Below, one piece after another: positions 1-9,327 of a DNA stretch of 64,000 nt. The notes below the pieces were generated by a model. The model did not search any database, was not told the origin of the DNA, and saw nothing but the letters and a program-made list of their open reading frames with translations. The position numbers and the translations under genes were made by a program. Positions within the stretch are counted from its first letter, which is position 1; every line of letters starts with the position of its first letter. The stretch is taken from positions 4,316,501-4,380,500 of the forward strand of contig NZ_CP150919.1 of the NCBI RefSeq assembly GCF_039909015.1, given 5' to 3'. Source of the DNA: Pseudomonas grandcourensis (GTDB taxonomy: Bacteria; Pseudomonadota; Gammaproteobacteria; Pseudomonadales; Pseudomonadaceae).

Positions 1-275
1 TTGTCCTCAACCTACGAGCATTCTCCGGCCGAATCGATGATGTCTTTTCCTGCGTATACCGCGACTGGCTCTTTACCGCCTTCTTAAGTCGCCGTCTTTA
101 GCGTGGAGTCCTCATAGTTGCCCAAACATCGCCAAGCACGTTCTTCAGCTTGATTTCGGCTTCATCACCGGCAGAGATCGGCCAATAGCAGCCCTTGATG
201 ATTGGCTGCTATTGGCAAAAAGGCAGCACAAGCCGACACCGACCTACGGCGAGTGTCAGCAATGGGCCGCAAGAT

Positions 276-1757
276 TTACTTCGTGACCACCAGTGCCGGT
301 GGCTGCCAGCTGCCGTCGCCAGCGGGAAGAATCGAAGGCGGTGCGGTCTTTGGCCAGTAGAGGCGCATTACCAGAAAGACCGTGTCGTCGGGCGCGGGCA
401 ACCAGTTGGCTTCCTTAGCCTTGCCGGGGGAATCTTTCTGAATGTACAGCGTCAGTGAACCATCCGTGTTTTTCTTCATCGCCGACAGCATCGGCGAGTT
501 GATCAGGTAACGGTTGAGCGGATTCTTGATCAGCAGCTGGCTCTTGCCGTCGTACATGGTCACCGACCAGAAGGCATTAACTGGCGGCAGTTTTCCGGCC
601 GGGAAAGTCAGCGTGTACTTGCGCTTGCTGGTATCCAGCGTCTGGCCGGTGCCGTCGGTGCGCGTGTTGGGATACATCGCCTCGACGGCGTCGTTACCGT
701 AGAGGCCGCCTTTCGCGGCACCGGCACGCTTCAGCCAGTCGGCCTTGTAGAACGTTTGGTCGCCGAAGTACGCGCCTACGTTCCAGCCGTTGATTATCTT
801 CGTCCCGCTCGCGAGGAACTTGTCGACCTTCTCGTCACCGGCCTTCATCCCGAGCAAGACCACGGCCTTGTGCTCGAGCGAGAGGTCCTTAAATTCGAAG
901 GTGCGACCGGGTCCCACCCCAATGCTCGCCAGCTTGGCCCGGATCTCCTGGTCGTCAGCCGATGGCGGCACATACTCCATCGCGGCCGACAGGTACTCGA
1001 AGAAGTTGGCCTTGATGCCTTCCGTCGTAGCCGGCACGAAATCAATCTTCGGCGCAGTGGGCGGCGCGGGTTGATGGAGGAAGGCGGACAGCGGCTGGAC
1101 CTTGTAGCCCGCTTGCACCTTCTCGACATTCGGCATGTCCTTGGCATTGTAGAGCTGAGTCCGAATGGCGCTCACGGCGAAGGGAGTGGTCGAGGTGAAG
1201 ACTTTTTTGATACCGGGAGGGGGCGCGCCTTTCCAATCGGGACCGACCACCATGTATTGGCCTGGCTCGTTGCCGGTGGCACGGCTGCCGATGTAACCGT
1301 AGTTGTAAGTGTTGCCGTCGATCATCTGCACCGAGTAATAACGCCGCTTGTCCACTGCCGGCACCGAGATCACCATCGGTTCCGCGCGCAGGTCCAGCCA
1401 GACAAACGAGTACGGGGTGTCGCTGTTCGGAGTGATGATGGCCGTGTCTTGGTAGGTGTAGACGCGAGGCTCGTTCTTGATCTGGTTGAACGGCGCCTTG
1501 TATTGCGGGCCGCCCTTGTCCACAGCATATTCGTGCATTACGGCGTAGTTCATGACCAGCGGTAAGCCGTAAATAAAGCCTTCCTCGGCGATCGCCTTGG
1601 TCTGCTCGAGACTCGGCGCGGGTACGCCCTTGGTCACATCCGTCTTGTCTGCCTGCGTGATCGGATCGTTCTTGCTCGCACACCCCGCAAAAAGCGTTGA
1701 ACCTACGACGACGAGTGCCGCAGCCATTGTCCAGCCCCGGTTTGACTTCCTGTTCAT
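276..1757 (-). CDS. DUF1254/DUF1214 domain lipoprotein
   Basis: The 493-residue product has the two-part architecture of the DUF1254 (N-terminal half) and DUF1214 (C-terminal half) family, with the usual motif runs TPNSDTPYSF and FWSVTMYD. The enzymatic role of this family is not established. An in-frame upstream ATG exists at 1808, but the start at 1757 is preferred: it has a clear GAGGTGG ribosome-binding site and gives a normal lipoprotein signal (MNRKSNRGW, hydrophobic stretch, lipobox LFAGC). The mature protein is therefore probably anchored in the envelope. It stands alone, with long gene-free flanks on the downstream 3' side and a 0.9-kb gap upstream. Family assignment is firm; function is open. 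Confidence 0.85.
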   Translation of the reverse strand: MNRKSNRGWTMAAALVVVGSTLFAGCASKNDPITQADKTDVTKGVPAPSLEQTKAIAEEGFIYGLPLVMNYAVMHEYAVDKGGPQYKAPFNQIKNEPRVYTYQDTAIITPNSDTPYSFVWLDLRAEPMVISVPAVDKRRYYSVQMIDGNTYNYGYIGSRATGNEPGQYMVVGPDWKGAPPPGIKKVFTSTTPFAVSAIRTQLYNAKDMPNVEKVQAGYKVQPLSAFLHQPAPPTAPKIDFVPATTEGIKANFFEYLSAAMEYVPPSADDQEIRAKLASIGVGPGRTFEFKDLSLEHKAVVLLGMKAGDEKVDKFLASGTKIINGWNVGAYFGDQTFYKADWLKRAGAAKGGLYGNDAVEAMYPNTRTDGTGQTLDTSKRKYTLTFPAGKLPPVNAFWSVTMYDGKSQLLIKNPLNRYLINSPMLSAMKKNTDGSLTLYIQKDSPGKAKEANWLPAPDDTVFLVMRLYWPKTAPPSILPAGDGSWQPPALVVTK

Positions 1758-2717
1758 TTCCACCTCGTTAGTTTTGAGCAAGCTGGCACCGTGGGCGTTC
1801 ATGGCCACGGTGAAATAATTTGAATGCTTGAAACCCTCCCGACTTTTTCAGTAGTGCCAGGTCGTGTGGGCGATCAGGGCTTCAATCCTGGTGTTGTCGA
1901 ACTAGCCTGATACACGATTGCCAGACAAGGTTTTTTGCTGATCGACAGGCATGCCCCCACCCAGACCGCGACTCACTGAAACTCAGGTCTATCTCTTTAC
2001 TTAGCGACTGAGTAAATCTTGTGGCGAAGCGTCTACTCACAGCTCAGGGAGTGTAGATCACAATAGGCCAGCATCCCCTTGCGCAGCTGAGCAGCTCAGA
2101 TTCAGTTCCGTAATATTTACGCGCCGCCGTTACGGACCATTTGGCTTCGAGAACAGCCAATCGTGATCAGCAGCCAAAAAGCGGATAGTCAGAGATTAAC
2201 TCTTGAGGTCCGCCAAAGACCGCTATGGGTCGCCCCCCCCTTCGTGACAGCCATTAGCAGCCCTTCACAAATGGCTGTAAAAACGAAGGTTCAATGTTCA
2301 GCTAATCCGTACTGGCGCCCGCCTCTTATGCCGATTTCTTTCTCAATCCGTAGTCAGCGACTCGGGTCGATTTCAGTCTGACGTGGCAGATAGCATTTGG
2401 CCGGTAGCGAGAGAAGCAACGAAAGGTAAAGTGGAGCGCATAGCTGAACCTCTGCTGCGCGGCAATCAACCGCTTGTAAAACTAAAGAGCTGAGATGTTG
2501 GCTATGACGGCGAACGAGGATCTGACTGATTGGAATGGCCGCTGGCGTATCTCTAACAGCGTGGTGTCTTGCAGAACGCTTCCAACTTGCAAGCCAACGT
2601 AGGGAGAGGAGCCTGAGGGAGTGCCCAGAGGCTAACCTCAAAAGCCCACGCCTTTTAAGCAGGAGCAATGCGCCGCCTGGCTCTGTAAACTGAAAATCAG
2701 CAAGCCTTTGAAACGCA
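1758..2717. other. Gene-free interval, 960 bp
   Basis: No coding sequence is supported here. The longest open frame (minus strand, 2354-2734) has a low-complexity, Leu/Arg/Ser-rich translation, runs into the next gene and lacks a ribosome-binding site. The first part must hold the promoter of the DUF1254 gene. The remainder may be decayed DNA, but I recognise no gene fragment in it. Confidence 0.5.
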
Positions 2718-3464
2718 TCAAGTCGACAAGGCAACCCGTCCTATCCCGGCAAACTCAACTTCCACTTGCACCCCGGCCGACGCCCAGTAGATACCGGTCC
2801 AGCTACCACAAGCCACTAGGTCACCGGCTCGCAAGGGGCTGCCCAGTGCTGCAGCGTGACGCGCCAGCCACGGCAGCGAACTCAGCGGTTCACCGAATGG
2901 ATGGCTGCCAACGCCGACGAATTCAGGCACCCCGGCCACCCGCAACGCCACCTGTTGTCTTGACCAAACCGGCATTTCCCCCAGCGTTTGCGGTGCCCCG
3001 AGTACCAGCGCGCGGTTGAGTTGCTGGTCGGCCAGCCGAAGCAGTGGCGCGGCCTGATCGCCCTGCAGCCAGCGCGTGCCACACAGTTCGATGCCCGGCA
3101 TCCACACATCGACCGCCGCACAGGCCATGGCCAGGTCAGTGTGCTGGTCGAGGTCGCGCGACAGGCGCACGATCAGTTCTCCCTCGATCCCGAAACCGAA
3201 GGCATCGCCCGGCGGAACCTGCCAACCCGATGGGTGTACCGCCATTGCCGGTACCCCGGCGGCGCTGATCAGCCCTCCCGGAGCGCCGCCCAGTTTCCAG
3301 GCCACTGGCGGCCCGGAGGCGAACCAGCCGAGGGCATCCGCTACCTGGTGCTGCACGGCATAGGCTTCGGCTTCGCTAGCCAGTTCCAGGGTTGGCAACG
3401 GTTGTTGGCGCCCCTCACGCCAACCCCGAATCAGGATGGCGGCCACCTGCGCGACCGCACTCAC
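2718..3464 (-). CDS. MhpD-like 2-keto-4-pentenoate hydratase / FAH-superfamily protein
   Basis: The 248-residue protein resembles the hydratase/decarboxylase branch of the fumarylacetoacetate hydrolase superfamily (MhpD, HpaH). It has the acidic metal-site region (GIEGELIVRLSRDL), PGIELCGTRW, and the terminal LRAGDLVACGSWTG segment. Such enzymes hydrate 2-oxo-4-enoates or decarboxylate 2-oxo acids using Mg2+. It starts with GTG and overlaps the stop of the hydantoinase gene by 4 bp, so it is translationally coupled as the last gene of a long minus-strand operon. The neighbours act on amides and amino groups rather than ring-cleavage products, so its natural substrate here may be a keto acid made by the PLP enzymes upstream. 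This last point is inference. Confidence 0.75.
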   Translation of the reverse strand: MSAVAQVAAILIRGWREGRQQPLPTLELASEAEAYAVQHQVADALGWFASGPPVAWKLGGAPGGLISAAGVPAMAVHPSGWQVPPGDAFGFGIEGELIVRLSRDLDQHTDLAMACAAVDVWMPGIELCGTRWLQGDQAAPLLRLADQQLNRALVLGAPQTLGEMPVWSRQQVALRVAGVPEFVGVGSHPFGEPLSSLPWLARHAAALGSPLRAGDLVACGSWTGIYWASAGVQVEVEFAGIGRVALST

Positions 3465-4897
3465 AATGCCAACTCAGTCTTACGTCGGCGCAGTTGCGCG
3501 GGCGCCGGGCGCTCGCACGGCAGAAACCGGCCGCGACCAGCCTCAGCGCGCGGCTCGCCGTCCCAGACCACCTCACCGCGAGACAGGGTCATGGCCGGCC
3601 AGGCGCTCAGCGTCATGCCGGTGTAAGGCGTGTAATCGACGTTGTGGTGCAGCATTTCGTTGCACAGGTGCACCGCCTCACCTTCGTTCCAGATCACCAG
3701 GTCGGCATCAGCACCAATAGCGATGCTGCCCTTGCGCGGATACAACCCATACATCTTGGCGGCATTAGTTGAGGTCAGCGCAACAAAGCTTTGCGCGGTG
3801 ATGCGCCCACTGCGCACGCCTTCGGACCAGAGCAGTGCCATGCGGGTTTCGACACCGGGAATGCCGTTGGCGATCTGGTCGAACGACACCTCTTCACCGT
3901 GGGCCTTCTTGCCATTCGGGCCATCGAAGCGAAAGGGTGCGTGGTCTGACGAGAAAATCTCGAACGAGCCGTTCTCCAGGCCATCCCAGATCACCTGCTG
4001 GTTTGCGGCATCGCGCGGCGGCGGGCTGCAGATGCACTTGGCACCTTCGAAGCTGTCGTCACACCCCAGCGAGTCGGCGGTCAGGAACAGGTACTGCGGG
4101 CAGGTTTCGGCGTACACCTTCAACCCCTGGCTCTGGGCCCAACGAATCTGCTCCACGGCCTCGCGACCCGACACATGCACGATCAGGATCGGCACGTCCA
4201 CCAGCTCGGCAAGGGCGATGGCACGATGGGTCGCTTCGCGCTCCACCAGCATCGGCCGCGACGCGGTGTGGTAGCGCGGCGCAGTCAGCCCGGCCGCCAG
4301 TAGTCGCTCGGTAAGCCAGGCGATGCAATCGCTGTTCTCGGCGTGGAGCATCACCATGGCGCCCTCACGGCGCGCGACCGACAACGTCTCGAGAATCTCC
4401 CGGTCGCCCAGCTTCAGCGCATCGTAGGTCATGTAGATCTTGAACGATGTATAGCCTTCAGCAATCAAGGCCGGCAGTTCTTCACGCAGCACCTGCGGGG
4501 TGGGGTCGGTGACGATCAGGTGGAAGGCATAATCGATCACCGGCTTGTTACCTGCCCGACGATGGTAGTCATCGACGGCAGAGCGCAGGCTTTCGCCCTT
4601 CTGCTGGCAGGCGAACGGGATGACGGTGGTGGTGCCGCCGCAGGCCGCCGAGACCGTGCCGCTGAAGAAGTCATCGGCCATCACCGAGCCGTCGCCAGTC
4701 GGCTGGTCGAGGTGCACGTGGCTGTCGATGCCACCGGGGGTGACATGCCGGCCTGCCGCGTCGATTTCCTGGTGACCTTGCGTCAGGTCCAGGCCAAGGG
4801 AGACGATGCGCCCATCACGAATACCGATATCGCTGGTGAACGTGTCCGCGGCGGTTACCACGCGGGCGTTGCGAATCACCGTATCAAAAGGTTGCAT
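3461..4897 (-). CDS. D-hydantoinase / dihydropyrimidinase family cyclic amidase
   Basis: The 478-residue metal-dependent cyclic amidohydrolase has the complete di-zinc ligand set. H60 and H62 (SHVHLD), the carboxylated-lysine position K153 (SFKIYMTYD), H185 (MLHAENSD), H241 (VHVSG) and D318 (SSDHAPF) are all visible, as is the family run GAKCICSPPPRD. These enzymes open dihydropyrimidine, hydantoin or related cyclic diamide rings in the cytosol. The length is normal for the family. It lies 110 bp after the aminotransferase gene and overlaps the hydratase gene by 4 bp. There is no hydantoin racemase or N-carbamoylase beside it, and no NCS1 permease. Instead it is paired with a PuuE-like protein, so the ring substrate cannot be named. 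Confidence 0.88.
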   Translation of the reverse strand: MQPFDTVIRNARVVTAADTFTSDIGIRDGRIVSLGLDLTQGHQEIDAAGRHVTPGGIDSHVHLDQPTGDGSVMADDFFSGTVSAACGGTTTVIPFACQQKGESLRSAVDDYHRRAGNKPVIDYAFHLIVTDPTPQVLREELPALIAEGYTSFKIYMTYDALKLGDREILETLSVARREGAMVMLHAENSDCIAWLTERLLAAGLTAPRYHTASRPMLVEREATHRAIALAELVDVPILIVHVSGREAVEQIRWAQSQGLKVYAETCPQYLFLTADSLGCDDSFEGAKCICSPPPRDAANQQVIWDGLENGSFEIFSSDHAPFRFDGPNGKKAHGEEVSFDQIANGIPGVETRMALLWSEGVRSGRITAQSFVALTSTNAAKMYGLYPRKGSIAIGADADLVIWNEGEAVHLCNEMLHHNVDYTPYTGMTLSAWPAMTLSRGEVVWDGEPRAEAGRGRFLPCERPAPAQLRRRKTELAL

Positions 4898-5007
4898 ATC
4901 AGGCCTCTTCCAGAAGTAACCGGCCCCAGCCGGTCAGGCGGCGCGTGTCTACGCTCGTGGTTTTCAACATGTCCCAGACCACTGTGGTAACGGTGTCGAA
5001 TACCGGC

Positions 5008-6141
5008 TTAGTTAACCATCACCTCGTCCAGTGCCTGCTCGAGGGTGCTGACCGTGCGCTCGATATTGTGCAGCTTTTCGAGTCCGAACAGACCGATGCG
5101 GAAGGTCTGGAAGTCGGCCGGCTCGTCGCATTGCAACGGCACTCCGGCGGCGATCTGTAGGCCGTGGCTGGCAAATTTCTTACCGCTCTTGATGTCAGCA
5201 TCATCGGTGTAGCTCACCACTACGCCAGGGGCCTGAAAGCCGGCTGCGGCCACGCTTTTGATGCCTTTGCCGGTCAACATTGCGCGCACCCGATCGCCCA
5301 GAGCCTGTTGTTCGCCGCGGACCTTGTCGAAACCGTAGGCTTGCGTCTCTTTCATCACTTCGTTAAACCGCGCGAGGGAATCGCTGGGCATGGTCGCATG
5401 GTAGGCATGTCCGCCCTGTTCGTAGGCCTGCATGATCTGAAGCCACTTTTTCAGGTCGCAGGCGAAGCTGCTGCTATGCGTCTGCTCGATGCGCTCGAGG
5501 GCCAAAGCACTGAACATCACCAGGGCGCAGCACGGGGAGGCGCTCCAGCCTTTCTGCGGTGCGCTGATCAGCAGGTCGACTGCGCATTTGTGCATATCGA
5601 CCCAAATCGTGCCTGAGGCGATGCAGTCCAGCACCAACAGGCCACCGACCGCATGCACGGCGTCGCCGACGGCCCGCAGGTAGTCGTCGGGCAGGATAAT
5701 TCCTGATGAGGTTTCAACGTGGGGGGAGAAGACAATCTGCGGCCTCGAAGCCGCAATGGCTGCCAGCACTTCGTCCAGAGGGGGTGGGGCGTAGGCAGCC
5801 TGGCGACCGGTGTCGACCGGTCGGGCTTTCAGCACCGTGGTGGCCGCCGGGATGTTGCCCATCTCAAGGATCTGGCTCCAGCGATAACTGAACCAGCCGT
5901 TGCGTATCACCAGGCATTGCTGGTCGGTGGCAAACTGTCGCGCCACCGCTTCCATGCCGAATGTGCCACTGCCCGGGACCACCGCAACAGCCTGGGCGTT
6001 GTAGACCTGTTTCAGCGTCCTGGAAATGTTCTTCATCACGCCTTGAAATGACTGCGACATGTGGTTGAGCGAGCGGTCGGTGTAGACCACTGAGTACTCA
6101 ACCAGCCCCTCAGGATCGATACTGGGATATAGCTTTGACAT
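5008..6141 (-). CDS. Class V aminotransferase (alanine-glyoxylate / phosphonate type)
   Basis: The 377-residue PLP enzyme of fold type I resembles alanine/serine-glyoxylate and 2-aminoethylphosphonate aminotransferases. Visible landmarks are the PGSGTFGMEA phosphate-binding loop (about residues 56-65), VETSSGIILP, the cofactor aspartate in LVLDCIASG (about D172), and the Schiff-base lysine K197 in SAPQKGWSAS. It probably moves an amino group from the pathway intermediate to glyoxylate or pyruvate in the cytosol. In purine pathways a homologous fold (ureidoglycine-glyoxylate aminotransferase) is paired with a PuuE-type allantoinase, and a PuuE-like gene is immediately upstream here. That makes a ureide-like substrate possible but unproven. 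Start ATG at 6141. Confidence 0.82.
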   Translation of the reverse strand: MSKLYPSIDPEGLVEYSVVYTDRSLNHMSQSFQGVMKNISRTLKQVYNAQAVAVVPGSGTFGMEAVARQFATDQQCLVIRNGWFSYRWSQILEMGNIPAATTVLKARPVDTGRQAAYAPPPLDEVLAAIAASRPQIVFSPHVETSSGIILPDDYLRAVGDAVHAVGGLLVLDCIASGTIWVDMHKCAVDLLISAPQKGWSASPCCALVMFSALALERIEQTHSSSFACDLKKWLQIMQAYEQGGHAYHATMPSDSLARFNEVMKETQAYGFDKVRGEQQALGDRVRAMLTGKGIKSVAAAGFQAPGVVVSYTDDADIKSGKKFASHGLQIAAGVPLQCDEPADFQTFRIGLFGLEKLHNIERTVSTLEQALDEVMVN

Positions 6142-6214
6142 GGGGTGACTCCTTTGGCAGAGATGTCAGTGGTATCGACTTAACCCTAAGCCTTGGCCAA
6201 TGATTGCCACGCAA

Positions 6215-7111
6215 TCAAGTTCGTTCAAGCCAGGCACGGGCGATTTCTTCGCGCGTAGCAAACCAGACACCGCCTTGTTGCTTGGCATACTCGATGAATT
6301 GCTTGATCGCCCTGACCCGCCCGGGACGGCCCACCATACGTGGGTGCAGTCCAATCGACATCATGCGGGGTCCTTCAGCCGACTCCTCATAAAGGACCTC
6401 AAAGCTTTCTTTCATGTACTCGAAAAAGTCAGATGCCTGGGATAACCCCGGCGAGTTCCAGTAGCGAAAATCGTTCACGTCGGCGGTATAAGGCACCACG
6501 AGGTGACGCTGCCCCTCAACCTCGACAAAGTAGGGAACATCGTCGTTGTAGGCATCGGAATCGTAGAGAAAGCCGCCCTCTTGCGCGACCAGTCGGCGGG
6601 TGTTGACGCTGGCGCCATACCGGCAATACCAGCCAACGGGACGCTTGCCACAGGTACGTTCGAATGATTCGATGGCCAAGCGCATGTGTTCACGCTCCTG
6701 CTCTTCAGTCAGGCGAAACACTTCCTCCCAGCGATACCCGTGACTGCAAATTTCATGACCACCTGCGACTGCAGCGCGTGCAACATCAGGGTTCTGCTCA
6801 AAGGCCACTGCGCAAGCATGAAACGTCGCCCGAACCGATTGCTGATCGAGAATATCCAGAATTCGCCAGATCCCCACGCGCGAGCCGTACTCGTACATCG
6901 ATTCCATCGCGAGATTGCGTGTGCCGTCGGGTATTGAATAGCTGCCCCATTCGGTCATTGATTCCTGGTCCGGGTCGCCCATGGCGAGCGAGCGCTCGGA
7001 GCCTTCTTCGTAGTTGATCACCAGGCTGATGGCCAAACGTGCGCCATTCGGCCAGGTGCCTTGCGGGCGTTGTCTACCGTAACCCACTAAATCGCGTGCA
7101 GGTGAAACCAT
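6215..7111 (-). CDS. PuuE-like polysaccharide-deacetylase-fold amidohydrolase
   Basis: The 298-residue protein belongs to the CE4/NodB-fold group that contains the metal-independent allantoinase PuuE. The N-terminus (GYGRQRPQGTWPNGARLAIS) and the segments VINYEEGSE, GHEICSHGYRWE and SIGLHPRMVGRPGR fit this group. The canonical deacetylase metal motif (T-F-D-D-G) is replaced by NYEEG, as in PuuE-type enzymes. It is a probable cytosolic C-N hydrolase on a cyclic ureide or related amide. It lies 54 bp after the rpiR-type regulator and 73 bp before the aminotransferase, inside the same operon as a D-hydantoinase. It could be an allantoinase, but the absence of other allantoin genes keeps the call at family level. 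Confidence 0.8.
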   Translation of the reverse strand: MVSPARDLVGYGRQRPQGTWPNGARLAISLVINYEEGSERSLAMGDPDQESMTEWGSYSIPDGTRNLAMESMYEYGSRVGIWRILDILDQQSVRATFHACAVAFEQNPDVARAAVAGGHEICSHGYRWEEVFRLTEEQEREHMRLAIESFERTCGKRPVGWYCRYGASVNTRRLVAQEGGFLYDSDAYNDDVPYFVEVEGQRHLVVPYTADVNDFRYWNSPGLSQASDFFEYMKESFEVLYEESAEGPRMMSIGLHPRMVGRPGRVRAIKQFIEYAKQQGGVWFATREEIARAWLERT

Positions 7112-7165
7112 CGGGATATTCTCCTGAAGTGACTGGTTAAATAAGTACGTGGCGAAAGTAGAGAC

Positions 7166-8035
7166 TTAGCAGTCGATATCTTTCAGCCGGTCATGGCTGA
7201 AGGTGCTGTCCGATTGCCACTCGCTGAAGGCCAGCCCCATGGCTAGGGTTTGTGCAATGCAGAACGAAGCCGTGAGCGAACGAAAGCCCAGTAACTCGGC
7301 GTCGTTGACCTCAATGACCGTATCGGCCATCTGCCCGATCGGGCTCAGAACGCTGTCAGTGATCGCAACCAGCGTCACCCCCGCTTCCCTCGCCTGACGG
7401 CAGGCCTCAACAGTGTCATGGGCGTACGGCGGAAAGCTGACGGCGATCAACAGATCATCATCGGCAATGGCACTGACCTGTTCGTGCAACGTGCCGCCTG
7501 CGCCGCTGATGTGCACGGTGCGCTGACCGACGCGGCTCAATGCATAACTGAGGTACGCCGCCACCGGAAAAGCGCGGCGCATGCCGATGACGAAGGTGGT
7601 CCGAGCGACTTGCAAGTGGGCGATAGCCGCTTCGATATTGGCCTGTTCACCGCCCTCCGCCAGATGCTCCAGAGAAACGATATTGGCCTGGCTGAACTCA
7701 CGCAGAATCCCGCCGACGTCACTCGGGTCCTCCAGCAATGTCTCACCGCCATAGTGCCGAATACGTTCGCTGTGGGTGTCGGCAGCCTGTTGCAGCGGTG
7801 CTCGGAAAAGGCGCTGCAAATCCTTGAAACCTGCAAAGCCAAGGGCCTGAGCCAGCCGAATATAGGCTGAAGGCGCAATGCTTGAGCGCTTACCCAGTTC
7901 GGCCACCGTATTGAGTGCAATCTCATGCGGGTTGTCGATCAGGAATCGGGCAGCATCGCGCAGGCGACCTGTCAGTTTTTCGTGCTGGGCCGCGATACAG
8001 TCACGCAGCTCTGCAAGGGTTTCAGGTAAGGCCAT
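7166..8035 (-). CDS. MurR/RpiR family transcriptional regulator
   Basis: The 289-residue protein has an N-terminal RpiR-type helix-turn-helix (NTVAELGKRSSIAPSAYIRLAQALGFAGFKDLQRLF, about residues 40-77 in these segments) followed by a C-terminal SIS sugar/phosphate-binding domain (TFVIGMRRAFPVAAYLSYAL, DDLLIAVSFPPYAHDT, VTLVAITDS). RpiR regulators respond to phosphosugars or other small catabolites. It sits between the two class V PLP enzyme genes and so most likely regulates its own operon, probably by binding ahead of the ABC transporter genes. The ligand is unknown. Start ATG at 8035. Confidence 0.87.
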   Translation of the reverse strand: MALPETLAELRDCIAAQHEKLTGRLRDAARFLIDNPHEIALNTVAELGKRSSIAPSAYIRLAQALGFAGFKDLQRLFRAPLQQAADTHSERIRHYGGETLLEDPSDVGGILREFSQANIVSLEHLAEGGEQANIEAAIAHLQVARTTFVIGMRRAFPVAAYLSYALSRVGQRTVHISGAGGTLHEQVSAIADDDLLIAVSFPPYAHDTVEACRQAREAGVTLVAITDSVLSPIGQMADTVIEVNDAELLGFRSLTASFCIAQTLAMGLAFSEWQSDSTFSHDRLKDIDC

Positions 8036-8071
8036 AATGAAGGCTCGTAAAATTAGAAGTGTGTACGCCGG

Positions 8072-9307
8072 TCAACGCAACGCATTGATGGCTTGATCCA
8101 GCGCAGTGATGAGGCGGTCGACTTCTTCCAGCGTGTTGTAATGCGCCAACGACACCCGCACGACCCCGCCAAACTGATCAAGCCCAAGGGCTTCGATAAG
8201 TCGCCTTGCATAGAAGTCACCAAAACGAATGCCAATCCGGTGCTCATCGACCCTGCGCACAATAGCCTCTGACTGAACGCCATCCACCACGAAACTGATC
8301 GTTGGCACTCGATTTCGCGTATCCGCTTTGCCAATGATCCGAACGCCTTCGCGCTGCCGCAAAAATTCCAGCAGACGCTCGGCGAGCAAATCTTCCTGCA
8401 CCTCGAAGGCATCGAACGCAGCCTGCATGCACTCGCGCTCGCTGCCTTGCGCTCCAAGCCGGGTGCTGATGTCGAGCAAATAGTCGGTAATGCCGATGCA
8501 ACCGAATGACAACTCGTAGTTGACGTTGCCCGGCTGCAATTTGTAAGGCACCACATCCTGACCGATAAAGAAGTGGTTAAGGCTCGGCAATTCCAGCAAC
8601 AGATAGCGACGTCCCCAGAGCACGGCAAAGTGCGGGCCGAACGTTTTATAGAAGCTATAGACGTAGAAGTCGGCGCCGCTCGCCTGCACATCCACCAAAC
8701 GGTGTGGCGCATAAGCGACGGCGTCCACGCACAGTTTCGCACCCACCGCATGGACACGCCGCGCAACTTCGGCGACAGGATTGACCGAGCCGAGAATATT
8801 CGAGGTGTGGGTCATGGCCACATAACGGGTTTTGTCATTGAGCAAGACCTGCAGGTCATCCAGCTCCAGCTCACAACTGTCGAGATTGACCTGCCACACG
8901 CGCAAGGTCGCCCCACGGCTTTCGCAAAGCTTGACCCAGGGTCCGATGTTGGCCTCATGATCGCAATTGGTGACGATGATTTCATCGCCTGGAACGATTG
9001 ACGGGGCGATGGCGCGACACAGTATTTGCAACAAGTGGGTGGTCGAGCCGCCCATGATCACTTCTTCGGGGTGCTCGGCGTTGATCAACTGCATGACCGA
9101 GTGGCGCGCCTGCATCACTCGCTCGCCAGCGACAACGGAAGGTTTGTAGGACGCCCCCAATTGCACACTGTTGTTCAGCAGGTAATCACAGACCCGCTCG
9201 GCCACGGTGTTCAGTACCATCGAACCTCCGGCGTTATCCATGTAGGCATAACCATCGGCCAGAGCTGGAAACTGCTTGCGAACAAAATCGATATCGAGAG
9301 GATTCAC
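8072..9307 (-). CDS. Cysteine-desulfurase-like class V PLP enzyme lacking the catalytic cysteine
   Basis: The 411-residue fold-type-I enzyme resembles the CsdA/SufS-like class V subgroup. It shows MDNAGGS, HEANIGPW, the aspartate in LCVDAVAYAPH, and the Schiff-base lysine in YSFYKTFGPH (about K221). In SufS/CsdA the catalytic cysteine sits in an R-x-G-x-x-C segment near the C-terminus; here the matching segment reads GIRFGDFYARRL with no cysteine. A desulfurase role is therefore unlikely, and an aminotransferase, lyase or epimerase reaction on the operon's substrate fits better. The start is placed at GTG 9307, which has GGAG eight bases upstream; the longer TTG start at 9331 has no ribosome-binding site. 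It follows the ABC ATPase gene closely. Confidence 0.8.
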   Translation of the reverse strand: MNPLDIDFVRKQFPALADGYAYMDNAGGSMVLNTVAERVCDYLLNNSVQLGASYKPSVVAGERVMQARHSVMQLINAEHPEEVIMGGSTTHLLQILCRAIAPSIVPGDEIIVTNCDHEANIGPWVKLCESRGATLRVWQVNLDSCELELDDLQVLLNDKTRYVAMTHTSNILGSVNPVAEVARRVHAVGAKLCVDAVAYAPHRLVDVQASGADFYVYSFYKTFGPHFAVLWGRRYLLLELPSLNHFFIGQDVVPYKLQPGNVNYELSFGCIGITDYLLDISTRLGAQGSERECMQAAFDAFEVQEDLLAERLLEFLRQREGVRIIGKADTRNRVPTISFVVDGVQSEAIVRRVDEHRIGIRFGDFYARRLIEALGLDQFGGVVRVSLAHYNTLEEVDRLITALDQAINALR

Positions 9308-9327
9308 TCTACTTTCTCCAGCCTGAG

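Noticed and set aside
756..1565. Plus-strand open frame of 269 codons inside the DUF1254 gene
   Set aside because: Antisense shadow of a conserved gene, with biased His/Arg/Val composition.
2354..2734. Possible 126-residue protein in the gap upstream of the MhpD-like gene's 3' end
   Set aside because: Low-complexity Leu/Arg/Ser translation, no ribosome-binding site, overlaps the end of the MhpD-like gene.
3461..7111. Naming the operon as an allantoin pathway
   Set aside because: A PuuE-like gene and an aminotransferase fit partly, but the hydantoinase, amino-acid importer and lack of other ureide genes do not.
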